The notes under the pieces are model-generated. The model was given only the letters and a program-made list of their open reading frames with translations. It ran no database searches and had not been told where the DNA came from. A stretch of 64,000 bases of DNA from Pseudomonas costantinii (GTDB taxonomy: Bacteria > Pseudomonadota > Gammaproteobacteria > Pseudomonadales > Pseudomonadaceae), in assembly GCF_001870435.1 (NCBI RefSeq), contig NZ_MDDR01000003.1, forward strand, positions 243,286-307,285, given 5' to 3'. The position numbers and the translations under genes were made by a program. Of this stretch, positions 63,592-64,000 are shown piece by piece. Positions within the stretch are counted from its first letter, which is position 1; the number at the start of each line of letters is the position of its first letter.

Positions 63592-64000
63592 TCAAAACTG
63601 GTACTCAGCGCCTGCCCCCGCATACCAGGAGCGGCCCGGCGCCGCTTCGTAATAGCGGTTGTTGCTGTCGCCGACGATCACCGAGCCGACGTACTGGCGG
63701 TCGAGCAAGTTGTCCAGGCGCAGGGTTTGGTGGAAGGTCCAGTGCTCCACCTTCTGTTCGAAGCGCGCGCGCCAGTTGAATACGCTGTAGCCCGGCGCTG
63801 CGTGTTGCTGGTTGGTGTCTTCGACGTAGACCTTGCTGCGGTACATGCCCTCGAGGGCGGTGCTGACCCAGTCGCGGGGCTTCCAGTTGAGTTCGGCGAA
63901 GAGCGTGGTTTGCGGGACGCCGGGGAGGTAGTTGCCTTTGTTGATGGCGGTGTTGCCGCCGCTGATGAAGTCGCTGTCGTAGGTGGCTTGCAGGCGGGTG
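63592..64000 (-). CDS. TonB-dependent outer-membrane receptor (C-terminal part only)
   Basis: The minus-strand frame is open from the window end to the stop: 136 codons of the C-terminal beta-barrel. It shows alternating strands, the DNLLDRQYVGSVIVGD segment typical of TonB-dependent receptors, and a terminal Phe (AGAGAEYQF) that signals the BAM complex. The N-terminal plug and most of the barrel lie outside. Ligand is unknown. The frame abuts the permease stop with no gap, convergent. Confidence 0.85.
   Translation of the reverse strand, partial: TRLQATYDSDFISGGNTAINKGNYLPGVPQTTLFAELNWKPRDWVSTALEGMYRSKVYVEDTNQQHAAPGYSVFNWRARFEQKVEHWTFHQTLRLDNLLDRQYVGSVIVGDSNNRYYEAAPGRSWYAGAGAEYQF

Overview
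The window is a 64 kb piece of a Pseudomonas chromosome, most like the P. fluorescens group. Gene content and order match the region of P. aeruginosa around PA5006-PA5028 as I remember it: parA-like, selO, mscK, nhaP2, msrA, dipA, aceF, aceE, glnE, waaF, waaC, waaG, waaP and LPS kinases. REP-type palindromes typical of the P. fluorescens group sit between genes. Several blocks look inserted into this backbone: an aryl polyene cluster, putA/putP, an orphan VgrG island and a sugar ABC transporter.

Layout. (1) 1-14155, all on the minus strand: most of an aryl polyene (APE) pigment operon with almost every gene overlapping the next by 4 to about 30 bases. It holds a chain-length-factor-like protein, two ACPs, a ligase-dehydratase fusion, an aromatic amino acid lyase, acyl and glycosyl transferases, a thioesterase, LolA and MMPL export proteins, a flavoenzyme with halogenase motifs, a methyltransferase, a lipoprotein and a ketosynthase cut by the window edge. 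(2) 14504-25734: housekeeping and stress genes (parA-like, trxC, a truncated HigA-like antitoxin, selO, mscK, nhaP2, a chemoreceptor with a flagellar-type promoter, and a ZapB/ZapA-like pair). (3) 25731-33657: an acyl-CoA dehydrogenase and the divergent proline genes putA and putP, with five PutA-type operator heptamers between them. (4) 33862-39281: a type VI secretion island. An evolved VgrG runs into a C-terminal membrane-toxin domain that is broken at a run of eight G. Three related membrane immunity genes follow, with a chimeric remnant and a DUF4123 adaptor among and after them. (5) 39368-51621: rlmJ, msrA, dipA, aceEF with a double-palindrome promoter, and glnE. (6) 51676-58634: LPS inner-core operon (heptosyltransferases, glucosyltransferase, WaaP and three more kinase-fold proteins). 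(7) 58642-59002: a nested palindromic repeat. (8) 59186-63591: a sugar-type ABC transporter with a candidate sigma-54 promoter, and a convergent TonB-dependent receptor cut by the window end.

The most interesting part is the VgrG island. Reading across the G8 run restores a glycine-rich toxin tail that overlaps the first immunity gene. A second, orphan copy of such a tail is fused to the first codons of a DUF4123 adaptor gene. The array looks like the debris of repeated effector-immunity replacement, possibly with phase variation. All functional calls rest on motifs and remembered family knowledge; no database search was run.
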